From Acrasis kona (lineage: Eukaryota > Heterolobosea > Eutetramitea > Acrasida > Acrasidae), in assembly GCA_026419775.2 (NCBI GenBank), contig JAOPGA020001179.1:1-20992 (forward strand): DNA of 20,992 bases, given 5' to 3'. This document shows, in pieces, positions 7,851 to 17,254 of the stretch. The notes under the pieces are model-generated. The model had not been told where the DNA came from. It searched no databases and saw nothing but the letters and a program-made list of their open reading frames with translations. The position numbers and the translations under genes are program-made. Positions within the stretch are counted from its first letter, which is position 1; each line of letters starts with the position of its first letter.

Positions 7851-10682
7851 TTATGTTCTTTTAATCTTTTTAACATTGTTTGATGTGTCTGTTTTTTCGA
7901 CATTGTGTGTGTAAACTTGAGAGACACCGAGAAGTACCAGCAGCACGATGATCATTGCATTACCAATACCAAAGCGACTTATGCCATTGCCAATGTCCAA
8001 CCAACTTCCCTCTGTGCTTACCAAGAAGAAAAAGTTGATGGTCATAACATTAAGAAGAGCCAATACCAAAAAGAATCCTCCATATTGAGGGGCTCTGGTT
8101 ACCCTCAACAAAGTGCCATAAGCTGCAGTCACGCTGATTAACGGTATTATAATCTTGAATAATAAAAGCGCAGTCATCACAAATGGAGCGAACACTGTTA
8201 CAAAACGATAAACACTTCCCAATTCAAAGCTAGCAATTGTTGCCAAATTACCTGTACCAAAGAAGCCAACATTAAATAAGAAGATGTAGAACATTGCAGA
8301 AGTAACATCCTGATGTTGTACTGCACGTTCTCCAACGCCACTAGATGACTCTCTTGCTTTAACCTCCCTCTTGATCCAGTTATAAACGAACATTTCCAGA
8401 GAAGAATAGAATAAAACTTCATATTTGACACTCAATAGAATCATTGGTGCAGCGAATCCCATGAATACACTTTGTATTCTAACTTTATAGTGATTAGAGC
8501 TCAATAGTGGTAACAAGGCACTAGTTAGAGTAATTAAAATGGACGCATACTGATTAAACAAGGGTAAACCAGTTTTCATGGCAAGAGAAGCGTCGGTGCT
8601 ATAAACAATAAAAGAAGAAGCACCAATCAAAAACAATTGAACATAAAACAATACATATTGAGATTTTGATCTCTTGCTCTCTGTATAATTATTCCAAATT
8701 AACTGTTTCAAAACAATCCATGCACCACCTACAACAACCCATAAGCTGTTGCTTTGTAAACTCACGTCACTTAACGTGAACAAACTTGCAAATATACAGG
8801 CCACCAACCAACCAAATCTACTTTGAAAGGTCATATCGACAATCAAGGCTGGCGCAATACCCACCAACAAGAAACAAACGCTAAAGATTTGACGTCTATA
8901 GTATCCGTAAACCATCACTTCCAGTCCAATCAAACACAACAGCACTGTGACCGACAAACTGGTGAAACTCACATTTTTCAAAAAGTTTTTTAACAAGGAG
9001 GATTGTTTAAAGATTTGATTATAAAATACCAGTGGAAAGAAACAATAAGCATAAAAAGTCTCCGCAGCAAAGTTGGCATACAGATAAGCAGTCAACGCGC
9101 ACCCCGCAATGACCGTAAAGACATCAATAAAAATACTTGTCATTTTATTCAACTTTTCCTGCTTGACCGTTGTGTAATGCGACAAAATAAAACACATCAG
9201 ATACAACATCCACCCAATGTAACCCAATGTGACCACGCTCATCAAAAATGTCCAATCGTATTTTTGGTAATAGTCGAATCCCTGTTTGGCCTTTTCTATC
9301 AAATCCAAACTAGCCAACTGTGCCTTTTGATATTGACGATTGCGAATGTGATTCTTGATTCCATCCAGCACCAAATGTTCGTGTCCGATACTCAATGGAG
9401 CACCATAAGGAACGAAGAAACGAGGTGATGTGTTTGTCTTCTTGACGAGTTCCTTTGTTTGGAATTGTTGTAGCATTTGACGTGCGTTTGCGAATAAATG
9501 TAGAGCCAGACTAAAATCATCCTCATCAATGTGTCCGACGGGTACCGTTCCAATGTTGTTTCCTGGAATCGGCGTTCCTAATAAGCAAGATAATAATGCG
9601 CACATGTCTGCTTGTTCAATGTCTCTGCGTTGATCAATGTCTAATCTCCATTGTTTCTTCATCATGTCACCTTCCTTGTCGTAAGCTTGACGATCATTGT
9701 TGCTTTGGCTGTCGATTACCTTCTTGCCGATTGGTTCGTCTCCGCGCCTTATTCCGCTGCCCCAACATAGTAGAGGAGTCCTTGTACAATCTGGATCTCC
9801 ATCTCCGTGGGATCCTCTGTTGCTCATTCCATGATCGGCGGTAAAGATGAATGCTGTTCTGCCGTCGTCATTATAAAAGTCTTTGATTTGTTTTTCGAGC
9901 TTCTGCACTCCTTGATCAACATAGTTGAGCGTTTCTCTGTAGGCTTGTGTGGCTGGTTTGTAGGCGTGACCTGCAAGATCGGCACCCAGTAAATGCAAAA
10001 AGATGACCACGCGATCTTTTTGGTTGCGAAGCTTTTGACGAATGGGTTCGTATTCGTCGGAGGCGTTTTGTTTGGCAAAGATTGACCCCACCCTCTCAAA
10101 CACCCAACCGTCTAGCTTTGATGGATCTGCAGATGCAAAATCCTCTAGCTCTGGCTCATAGTATAGTGATTCGACGTGATCAGATCGGAACATTTTGACA
10201 ACATCTGGCGATCCAATTTGAAGTACGTAATTACTTTGGTTAAACACTGAATCAAATTGAACCACGTTTTCTTGCCACCCAGTGGTGACTGCGCTAACGT
10301 CTTCGTAGAATCCTGCGAACATTGCTACGTGACAGGGCCTGGATTCAGTTGGCATGCGTGTGTGCGATATGCCCCAACTACCAACGCCCTCAACTATGCT
10401 TCTCAAGTAGGGTGCAGACGATTTATTGTTATGAATTTCGAAGAAAGCATCCGCGCGAAGACCATCACTAACTATAAATACCACTCTATCAGCTGGTGGC
10501 TTTTTAGGTGCCTCTGATAAATTCGGTGAAACCTCTTTCAGAACAGATTCCAAATTAAAGTTCTCAGTTGTTCGTACGATTGGAGATCTAAAATAGATAT
10601 CAATGATACTGTACATATAAGTGCAGTGGAATAAAATTCCAAGTAGTATGACCCCAGACAGCTTCCATCCTGATGGCTTCAT
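7851..10682 (-). CDS. PIGN: GPI ethanolamine phosphate transferase 1 (PIG-N/Mcd4)
   Basis: The enzyme adds ethanolamine phosphate to the first mannose of the GPI anchor precursor in the ER. The protein is 943 residues, the normal length. A first membrane helix (VILLGILFHCTYMYSIIDIYF) is followed by the RSPIV motif. The luminal alkaline-phosphatase-like domain comes next, with VSDGLRADA (metal-binding Asp ~73), GSWGISHTRMPTESRP (nucleophile Thr ~112), AGFYEDVSAV, HLLGADLAGHA and FTADHGMSNRGSHGDG. More than a dozen C-terminal membrane segments make up the PigN domain. The motif that usually reads RPGHVA is RPCHVA here. I start at the ATG at 10682 because the helix follows at once, as in other PIG-N proteins. 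An upstream in-frame ATG at 10742 would add 20 residues (MDCSNYFGETK...). The promoter faces the kinase gene. Confidence 0.95.
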   Translation of the reverse strand: MKPSGWKLSGVILLGILFHCTYMYSIIDIYFRSPIVRTTENFNLESVLKEVSPNLSEAPKKPPADRVVFIVSDGLRADAFFEIHNNKSSAPYLRSIVEGVGSWGISHTRMPTESRPCHVAMFAGFYEDVSAVTTGWQENVVQFDSVFNQSNYVLQIGSPDVVKMFRSDHVESLYYEPELEDFASADPSKLDGWVFERVGSIFAKQNASDEYEPIRQKLRNQKDRVVIFLHLLGADLAGHAYKPATQAYRETLNYVDQGVQKLEKQIKDFYNDDGRTAFIFTADHGMSNRGSHGDGDPDCTRTPLLCWGSGIRRGDEPIGKKVIDSQSNNDRQAYDKEGDMMKKQWRLDIDQRRDIEQADMCALLSCLLGTPIPGNNIGTVPVGHIDEDDFSLALHLFANARQMLQQFQTKELVKKTNTSPRFFVPYGAPLSIGHEHLVLDGIKNHIRNRQYQKAQLASLDLIEKAKQGFDYYQKYDWTFLMSVVTLGYIGWMLYLMCFILSHYTTVKQEKLNKMTSIFIDVFTVIAGCALTAYLYANFAAETFYAYCFFPLVFYNQIFKQSSLLKNFLKNVSFTSLSVTVLLCLIGLEVMVYGYYRRQIFSVCFLLVGIAPALIVDMTFQSRFGWLVACIFASLFTLSDVSLQSNSLWVVVGGAWIVLKQLIWNNYTESKRSKSQYVLFYVQLFLIGASSFIVYSTDASLAMKTGLPLFNQYASILITLTSALLPLLSSNHYKVRIQSVFMGFAAPMILLSVKYEVLFYSSLEMFVYNWIKREVKARESSSGVGERAVQHQDVTSAMFYIFLFNVGFFGTGNLATIASFELGSVYRFVTVFAPFVMTALLLFKIIIPLISVTAAYGTLLRVTRAPQYGGFFLVLALLNVMTINFFFLVSTEGSWLDIGNGISRFGIGNAMIIVLLVLLGVSQVYTHNVEKTDTSNNVKKIKRT

Positions 10683-10925
10683 ATTGTCAAGTTGACAAAT
10701 TACAACACTCTTTGTTTCACCAAAATAGTTTGAGCAGTCCATTAATGACTGTTGAAAGTACCAATTTCGACTATCTTCATCGTTCACTGGATATAAATTT
10801 GTTAATATTAAAGAATGTTAGTTTTGTAGTATTTGTGTTTTGCATTCACTGAAGTATTAAAAGGTGTAAAATGACTTTTCGAGACTTCGTTACTCTTTAC
10901 AAGAAAATTATCATCCACAGTGCTC
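10683..10925. promoter_or_regulatory. Divergent promoter region of PIG-N and the MAP3K-like kinase
   Basis: These 243 bp separate two start codons pointing away from each other. The plus strand contains a short open frame starting at an ATG at 10871 (MTFRDFVTLYKK..., 23 codons). It could be an upstream ORF of the kinase mRNA if transcription starts before it. Nothing else is evident. Confidence 0.35.
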
Positions 10926-13253
10926 ATGTCCTTAAAAACTAGGTATGAAAATCCATTTGGGAGTGCATTGGACAGTGTTGAGAATGACGTATCACATATA
11001 AGAAGTAAGATGAAAACAAACAATCATCACTAAAGGGTAAAGCATTAGTAAATGGCGTAACACGCTTTGAAATCACAGAAAGTGGTAGACTCACAGATAA
11101 AGAAAAAACACTTATACACGAGGTGAGTAGTTATGCACAATTACACCATTAAACTATAAATCAAACAGTTGAAACCAGGAGAGTACCAACTATACCTACA
11201 AAGCTTAAGCAACGGGAAATTCGAAATAACAATAACAGTCAAAGATAATAATGCCACTGTCCTTGAGTGTGAATCATTTTTGCAAGGAAGGGGGAAGTAC
11301 AAAGATTACGTCACAGGGTTTACAATATCAACTCCGGGAGTGTTCAAGATAACATTTAGAGATAAAGCCAGGTTCTGGCAAAACTCTAGTTTTGATTTCA
11401 AATTGGTCAGAACGGGGCAAGACAAACCACCAGAAAGCATTAAGAGATATAGGATAAAGTTGTACTTCGGCAATGAAACACAAGTAGTGGACATTACGGA
11501 GGGTATAAAACTAACGACTCTATTGGAGCGATTTAAAAAATATGCAGTCAAGATGAATGCCGACCCAGAAACGTATTGCATACGCTACGTAGATGAGGAC
11601 GACGTGGTGACAATAGAAGGGCAAGAGGGCTTGGATATATTCTTTCACAGTGTGGAGAGCAAGAAAGTGAAGGGAAAACTGTTGTTGGATGATCCTAAAA
11701 AAGCATCATCAACACAAACCGTTTTAAACAGGCTCCACGAATCAAACACGCCCATCAAACCATTCGACCAACAAGCTATATTCGATCGTAGAGTCGACCA
11801 GCACCACTCCATGAATTACTTGTTCACAACCAAGACGGACCTATCACCGCCAGTCACACCTTATCGCAACAATAGAAGCCGAAGTATTGCTGATGGAGAT
11901 AGAAGAAGAGGAAACAAGCAAGACAGAGTCGTCAAGAAGGACAAGTGGCAGAAGGGAAATGCAATAGGCGCAGGTGCTTTTGGAACGGTTTACTTGGGAA
12001 TCAACGAGATGAATGGAGAGTTCATCGCCATCAAGGAAATCAATCTGAACAGCAACATTACAGCGGAAACATTACACAAACTGGAACAAGAAATTCACCT
12101 CATGAGCACCTTCGACAATGATCACATTGTTGGCTATTTAGGATGCGAAAAGACGGATCAATATTTGTACATTTTCCTCGACTACATTCCCGGCGGAAAC
12201 ATTGAGAGCGTATTGGCAGATTTCAAGTTGACCGAAAATATTGTAAGAAGATACACTGCACAAATATTAGAAGGCTTGTGCTACCTACACGACCACGACG
12301 TGATACATAGAGACATTAAATCAGCGAACCTTCTGGTGGACGAATTCGGAAGGGTGTACCTTGCTGATTTTGGATGCAGCGTGAACGTCAAGACGGTCAT
12401 GGAGAAGCCACAGATCATCGGAACGCCCAACTACGTAGCACCCGAGGTGATTGCCGATCAAAACTATTCCAAAGCAGCAGACATCTGGAGTTTGGGATGT
12501 ACCGTGTTGGAGATGTTGAGCCACAAGCCGCCGTGGTACCACGTGTTCGATATTTTCGACCATCCGATCAGTCTCATGAATCACATTCGCGAAAGCAGCA
12601 TCACGAAGGCCGATCACTTGGTGATTCCATCCGATCTGAGTCCCGTGGCGCGTGACTTTTTGGAGAAGTGTTTATTGTGGGATCACAACGAGCGGAGCAC
12701 AGTGAAGGAACTAATGCAACATTCGTTCTTAATCAACCAACCGCCCGCATTACAAATTCTCGAAGATGCAGATCACACTACGCTCACTACGGGTCAAAAG
12801 GTATTTCCGATGGGCGAACTTGCCGCCGCTGCAGTCACGAATGAAATTAGCGATGGATTCACTTTTGATCACATTGGACCCTATGTGAGTGATGACGATG
12901 ACAGCGACGACGAGGCCGTGCCAATGAACGATTGTCAACCGGATGAATTCACCGACTATTACACGGAGAAGAAGGCAAGACATTCCGTAGAACAACAAGG
13001 AGAAACTAACAAGTTGAACAAGTTTATTACCATGAGCGTCGCTGGTTCGATACCTTCGGAAGAAGACGCCAAAGATTTGAGGAGGCAGTCCAGTAATCTC
13101 ACAAATCAAATAAGGTCGTCGTCCAACCATGTAAAGAAAAATTGTGCATTCCCGGAAGAGAAGCATCTTCTTAGGTATTTGAGCAAGCACGCCATGGAAA
13201 ATAGAAGAAAAATTAAGAAGTTTTTAGAGACACAAGAATTTCCAGTAAATTAA
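10926..13253 (+). CDS. MAP3K/MEKK-like protein kinase with PB1 domain, three exons
   Basis: I read this as join(10926..11004, 11049..11122, 11169..13253), 745 residues. The last exon has no ATG at its start, but a GTGAGT...AACAG intron (46 nt) and a GTAAGA...TTAG intron (44 nt) connect it in phase to an ATG giving MSLKTRYENPFGSALDS. A beta-rich region (about 25-135) comes first. A PB1-like domain (143-213) follows, with the basic RYRIKLYF strand and an acidic YVDEDDV...EG motif. The kinase domain spans 311-572. Its catalytic parts are complete: GAGAFG loop (318-323), Lys340, HRDIKSAN with Asp433, DFG with Asp451, GTPNYVAPEV and DIWSLGC. The STE11/MEKK class, which often pairs PB1 with a kinase, fits best. 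The C-terminal tail is acidic, then basic. A 38-nt version of the first intron, ending at 11042, is also in phase. Confidence 0.9.
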
Positions 13254-13256
13254 TTG

Positions 13257-13981
13257 TTATTTTGTCTTTTTTGTTTGTGGTTTGGTGGTGTTGACTGACT
13301 TTTGATTGTGTTTTCTTGAAACGATCCGACTCGATGCAACTGACTTTAAAGGTGATGTAGACGTCATTTTTAAAGTCTTTAAAAGTTTTTGTAGTTGGAT
13401 TCTGAACTTGCGTGATGCATACGAAGCAGTGGCGGCGGTGCCAACTCCAAATGAGTTGATGATTAGACTTATAGTTAGAGCAGTCATGCTGGAATATTTG
13501 TGGTTGTTTTCGTGTACGTAATCATAGCAATGCAAAAAAATGGTTCCAGTGTAGATTAGAGAGAAGGTCAACATTCCATAATAGTACTAAAAGCAATCAA
13601 CATTATAGAAATGTAAAATTACTCACAAATGATACTGCAGAGTTATTGTATCTAAATATTCCAAAAGTCCCAACAAATACTACTATACCAAATGTTATTA
13701 CAGATATTAGTGCCAGCAAAGGATGGCCGGTAGGTATAAGCTCCCTCTCCTCTACTCCAAGTATTTCCAAATAACCTAGCCAAGCTAAAGCATTGGTGAC
13801 ATAAAACAATCCGGCTGAAGCAAAGTAAATCTAACATTAATAACACAATAAATTCGATACTAACCATTTGTAGTAGAACAATAACCTTGCTAAAGTTGGA
13901 GGAATCTCTTAGGTTTTTGTTCAAATACGGATTTCTGCTCACCAATCTTTTGGCTGGTAGCTCAATAGATTGGGGCTTCAT
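13257..13981 (-). CDS. Four-helix membrane protein of unknown function, three exons
   Basis: The exons on the minus strand are 13981-13865, 13830-13627 and 13586-13257, all joined in phase 0, giving 216 residues. Intron 1 is 34 nt (GTTAGT...GTTAG) and intron 2 is 40 nt (GTGAGT...TTTTAG). The cytosolic-looking N-terminus (MKPQSIELPAKRLVSRN) is followed by four hydrophobic segments: IYFASAGLFYVTNALAWLG, LLALISVITFGIVVFVGTFG, GMLTFSLIYTGTIFLH and ALTISLIINSFGVGTAATAS. The tail is basic (RKHNQKSVNTTKPQTKKTK). It has no CCG motif of tetraspanins and no recognisable active site. The third hydrophobic segment depends on exon 3 beginning at YYYGM, which the splice site supports. Its stop codon lies 3 nt from that of the convergent kinase gene, so the two 3' UTRs must overlap. 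Confidence 0.8.
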
Positions 13982-14140
13982 ATTTGCTGGTTGTCTGTAC
14001 TTACTTACAAAAAAAGTTTAATTTCACAAGCTCATTCGAAAGGCTTTAGATAGGAGCCCTAGACTCAGCCTATCATCTGTGGCTTCTGAGTTTCGTTAAG
14101 AAACTGATACATAAAAAAAACATTCCATCTTTAGAAAAAT

Positions 14141-14144
14141 AAAA
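14141..14144 (-). terminator. RNA polymerase III T-run terminator of the tRNA gene
   Basis: The minus strand carries TTTT one base past the tRNA 3' end, which is the usual Pol III stop. A second run of five T lies a few bases further on, at 14134-14138. Confidence 0.7.
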
Positions 14145-14145
14145 G

Positions 14146-14228
14146 TACCGAACGTGGGTCTCGAACCCACGACCTCGAGATTAGAAGTCTCGCGCTCTTC
14201 CATTCAGATTTAACTGAGCTAGCCCGGC
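14146..14228 (-). tRNA. tRNA-Arg(UCU) with an enlarged D-loop (possible ectopic intron)
   Basis: The minus strand folds into a full cloverleaf of 83 nt. The acceptor stem is GCCGGGC with GTTCGGT (wobble pairs allowed), then TA at positions 8-9. The D-stem is GCTC/GAGC and the anticodon stem CGAGA/TCTCG with loop CTTCTAA (anticodon TCT). The variable loop is AGGTC and the T-arm is GTGGG-TTCGAGA-CCCAC, containing a perfect B box. The D-loop is 18 nt instead of about 8. Removing AAATCTGAAT (14202-14211 on the plus strand) restores a standard loop with A14, G15, T16, T17, G18, G19 and A21, and a 73-nt tRNA. The insertion also splits the A box. It may be a small non-canonical intron, a tolerated insertion, or a sign that the copy is defective. 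All other stems are intact, which argues against simple decay. Confidence 0.9.
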
Positions 14229-14287
14229 GTTGAAAAATTGTTGCGAACACAAAACTAGTCGTGTGTATCGTAATCTTTCATTTCATT

Positions 14288-15391
14288 TTATATACTCGTT
14301 ACCCCTACTTGAGTATTGAGTAAAGAGTTATTATTCGACACAAAGGATATTGCCTCTCTTGTACTACTGCTCATATATCCAATAGCCATGCTACGCGTTG
14401 TGTACCCCCACGCCAACTCAATTGATTTGCTATCATAAGCGTGCAAAGCCAAAATACCTACATTCCTTGACGAGTGATCAGGAAGAAGCGGAGATTCTTC
14501 AACACTTAAAACTTGTGACAAACATGTATCCAAGTAAACACCCTCTGATTCTTCATCACTTTCATTATCGGATGCACTATAAAGATATTGCGAACACCGC
14601 TCAGAAATTCTATTATACATTATATCCTCTCCCACTCCAGTACAACTACAAGCAAATCTAAAATTATTTTTTTGTTCGGCCCAACATCCTGTCCCATAAA
14701 TTGCTGCTTGCCCCACTCTTCCCTCGTGTTTTAAGGATATGCCACCACTGCTCACACCAGCGCACACATTTCCGAATGGATCCATACAAATGGCTCCTAC
14801 TGTATCATATGCAACATCTTCATCCAAGTTTTGAACTTTTTTTAATCTGTTCATGTGATTTTGCCATATCCTTTTCGCTCTATCGGATACTAAATACCCT
14901 TCGAGTTGCGCCTCGCTCTTGGCCACTGGTATATAGCCACAGTGCGGTTGAGTCAGGCAGTATTCCCATGCACCCCTTCCAACTAGCATTAGCGGTTTCA
15001 CACGACCAAGAGCACCCATTCCGCGCCGAACGTCATATAAGATTTCTTTAGCTAGATGTATTGGGTTTTGTACACCCATCACACCACCAACTGATCCAAA
15101 AAGTCCTTGAAATAATCCGCTCACGATGGATGCATCACATTCCACACTCCCTTTCAATGTCAAATTACTTCCTAAGCCAGCATTTGTAAAGTCACAATCT
15201 TCCAATATTGATATAGCAAGGCTGACTGCCTCTACACTTAAATCCTTTGTGCACGCGTCATAATGCTTCTTTTCCGTGAGCAGCTTTGCGGCTGCGCGGC
15301 AAGCGGTTGACATTATTTCATTGTGCTTGGACACGTTTCTTGGACTATGATAACCAGCACCGCAATGTACCGCTATGACCCATTTGTTCAT
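14288..15391 (-). CDS. TASP1: Threonine aspartase 1 (taspase 1)
   Basis: Taspase 1 is an N-terminal-nucleophile hydrolase of the type 2 asparaginase family. It cuts itself before a threonine and then cleaves other proteins after aspartate. The 367-residue product follows animal taspase closely: VHCGAGYHSPRNVSKHNE at the start, DFTNAGLGSNLTL and ECDAS, then the autocleavage site YDTVGA with the catalytic Thr at about residue 197. VSSGGISLKHEGRVGQAA, YGTGCWAE and GVGED come next. The linker before the nucleophile is shorter than in humans, and an acidic SASDNESDEESEG loop sits late in the beta subunit. Ordinary asparaginases lack the KHEGRVGQAA-type motif, so taspase is the better call. I start at the ATG at 15391; the frame extends 9 codons further only to a TTG. 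It is divergent from the RhoGEF gene. Confidence 0.92.
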   Translation of the reverse strand: MNKWVIAVHCGAGYHSPRNVSKHNEIMSTACRAAAKLLTEKKHYDACTKDLSVEAVSLAISILEDCDFTNAGLGSNLTLKGSVECDASIVSGLFQGLFGSVGGVMGVQNPIHLAKEILYDVRRGMGALGRVKPLMLVGRGAWEYCLTQPHCGYIPVAKSEAQLEGYLVSDRAKRIWQNHMNRLKKVQNLDEDVAYDTVGAICMDPFGNVCAGVSSGGISLKHEGRVGQAAIYGTGCWAEQKNNFRFACSCTGVGEDIMYNRISERCSQYLYSASDNESDEESEGVYLDTCLSQVLSVEESPLLPDHSSRNVGILALHAYDSKSIELAWGYTTRSMAIGYMSSSTREAISFVSNNNSLLNTQVGVTSI

Positions 15392-15639
15392 GTTACAACT
15401 CCCCCTTACAATCTTCAAAATTTGATTTCATTACCTTTTTCGATTACTTCCCGTGTATGGATATTGTTCCCGTTTACACAATATTTGTACGGGAGAGGGG
15501 CACATCTCATTTAAAATCAGTACCTTCTTATACTGTCTGAGAATACTCCAATATCAGTCATAACTCATGAATCTCATATTTACTTTGGACGCACCAACCT
15601 TCAAAAGATGATATGTGACATTTTGTCAAAATTGTCAAA
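15392..15639. promoter_or_regulatory. Divergent promoter region of taspase 1 and the SH3-DH RhoGEF
   Basis: These 248 bp lie between two outward-facing start codons. No distinct box or RNA gene is visible. The direct repeat TTGTCAAAATTGTCAAAA just before the RhoGEF start (15623-15640) is the only small structure noted. Confidence 0.3.
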
Positions 15640-17171
15640 ATGGTGATGATGTTGTGTGCAACTGTGCTTTATGAATACGTCAGTGACGATAACCCTGATT
15701 TCTCGCTTGCAGAAGGTGATGTTGTTGTAGTTTGTGATGAAGGTGATGATGGCTGGAGCACTGTGATGAATTTGGATAGCAGAACAAAAGGAAGAATACC
15801 GTCCTCCTACTATGAATTAACAGGAGAAGAGGAGGAGATCAATCACTCTTTTGAAGACAAGTCCCAAATAGCACCCACACCGAATGTTGTTGAGACTAGC
15901 CCATCTAGTCCATCTAGCCAACAAACGAGAACAGCAAGCTTCAACTCTAAAAGATTATCTCTTATTCTTCCCAATAGTTTCGGTAAGGTGTTTAGTGACT
16001 CAGCTTTGAAGAAAGCACTTACTCCCACAATACACAAGAACAACATGAAAAGTAGTCCGACAGTGATGGAGCCACCAGTAAGCCAGATAGATATTAAAGA
16101 GAAGCCTAGCAAGCAGAGCGACCCCATGTATGAGGCAGATGCAGTAAGTGATTTGGTTTTGAAATCTCATTATTTTGTAGTTCTTCACAATAGACCAGGC
16201 AATAACTACCCTACACAAAACAATCAAAACAAATTTGTGTTGGAACAACTTGAAGAAGTACACTTCCCGTGATGAATTCGACTCTTCCCGACGTCGAATC
16301 GATATCACCAAAGAGATTATTTCCACTGAAAAATCCTATGTAAACTTCTTGGAGACATTAGTAGATGTTTATGTGACGCCATCTAAATTAATTTTGAGCG
16401 AGGACGTACATAAAGAAATTTTTAGCAATAGTAAGTCAGCCAGTTACATCCCTGCCTATAACTTCAAGTTGTTGACATCTACCACATCAATAAGAAGCTG
16501 TTGGAGGACTTAGAAGCTGAATGGGAAAAATTTCCTTCTCAAGTTAGCATTGGATCAATTTTGAAAAATACTGCACCTTCATTCATTAATTACACAGTTG
16601 TAAGTTTTAAAGATTCTCTGCATTAACTTTATAGTACTGCTCCAACTATGACAAGGCTTTAGATACTATAGAAAGAACTAAAAGCCGAAGCAGTAAATTT
16701 AAAAATTTTATGAAGGAGGCACAAAAAGATCCACGCAGCTCATCACACCCGTTAAATTCATTAATGATAACACCAGCACAACGACTTCCTCGCTACAAGC
16801 TACTCTTGGAAGATTTGTTGAAACATACAAACGACGAACACTTTGAAAAGGATGTGCTTCAAGATGTAGTGGCTTTAATTTTTAACATTACACAAGCAAT
16901 AAATGACAAAATAGATAGACCCGTAATTGTTGGCACCCCACTAAGCGAGGGTGAAATTAACTTCGATAGCCTAGAATTATCATCAAGAGATTGTGATTCA
17001 GATGTTAGTATTGAAAACCAACATTTAAAGGATGAAAATGAAAGTCTAAAAAAGTTACTCTTGTCCACACAGTTGAAAGTTGACGAGTTGTATAAACAAA
17101 AGATGTTGTTAGAGGTTGAACTGCAAAAAGCAAACAATAAGATCTCATTAATAAAAAATCTAGTTTCTTGA
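15640..17171 (+). CDS. SH3-DH Rho guanine nucleotide exchange factor, four exons
   Basis: The gene reads join(15640..16143, 16181..16430, 16469..16599, 16635..17171), 473 residues. Its three introns are 37, 38 and 35 nt, all with GTAAGT donors and AG acceptors, and every junction keeps the frame inside conserved domains. An SH3 domain occupies residues 5-60 (ATVLYEYVSDDNPDFSLAEGD, then DDGW and GRIPSSYYEL). A Ser/Pro-rich linker follows. A RhoGEF (DH) domain spans about 208-388, with DITKEIISTEKSYVNFLETL (CR1), a central IVDIYHINKKLLEDLE, and SLMITPAQRLPRYKLLLEDL (CR3). The product should activate a Rho/Rac-type GTPase at actin structures. There is no PH domain after the DH. Instead a short acidic stretch leads into a coiled coil (about 420-473) that ends the protein. 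Confidence 0.9.
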
Positions 17172-17254
17172 ACAGTTCTGGTGATCTGGTTGTCTTGTGG
17201 GAAATGTGGTTGTGTAAATGAACATAATTTTGTAACAATGAAAGCACAAATATC

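Noticed and set aside
10808-11023. Minus-strand 71-codon frame starting MFVFILLLICDTSFS
   Set aside because: It looks like a signal peptide at first but lies opposite the first kinase exon and its promoter, and has no further domain.
14052-14076. Six-base inverted repeat GATAGG/CCTATC next to the tRNA gene
   Set aside because: The stem is too short, with a long loop, to call a structured RNA.
14069-14083. 15-nt sequence CCTATCATCTGTGGC repeated at 20785-20799
   Set aside because: One exact 15-mer match is not improbable in 21 kb, it does not extend, and one copy is in or near coding sequence.
16144-16272. Apparent premature end of the SH3 protein after the frame passes 16144
   Set aside because: A 37-nt GTAAGT...GTAG intron restores the frame into the DH domain, so the gene is not broken.
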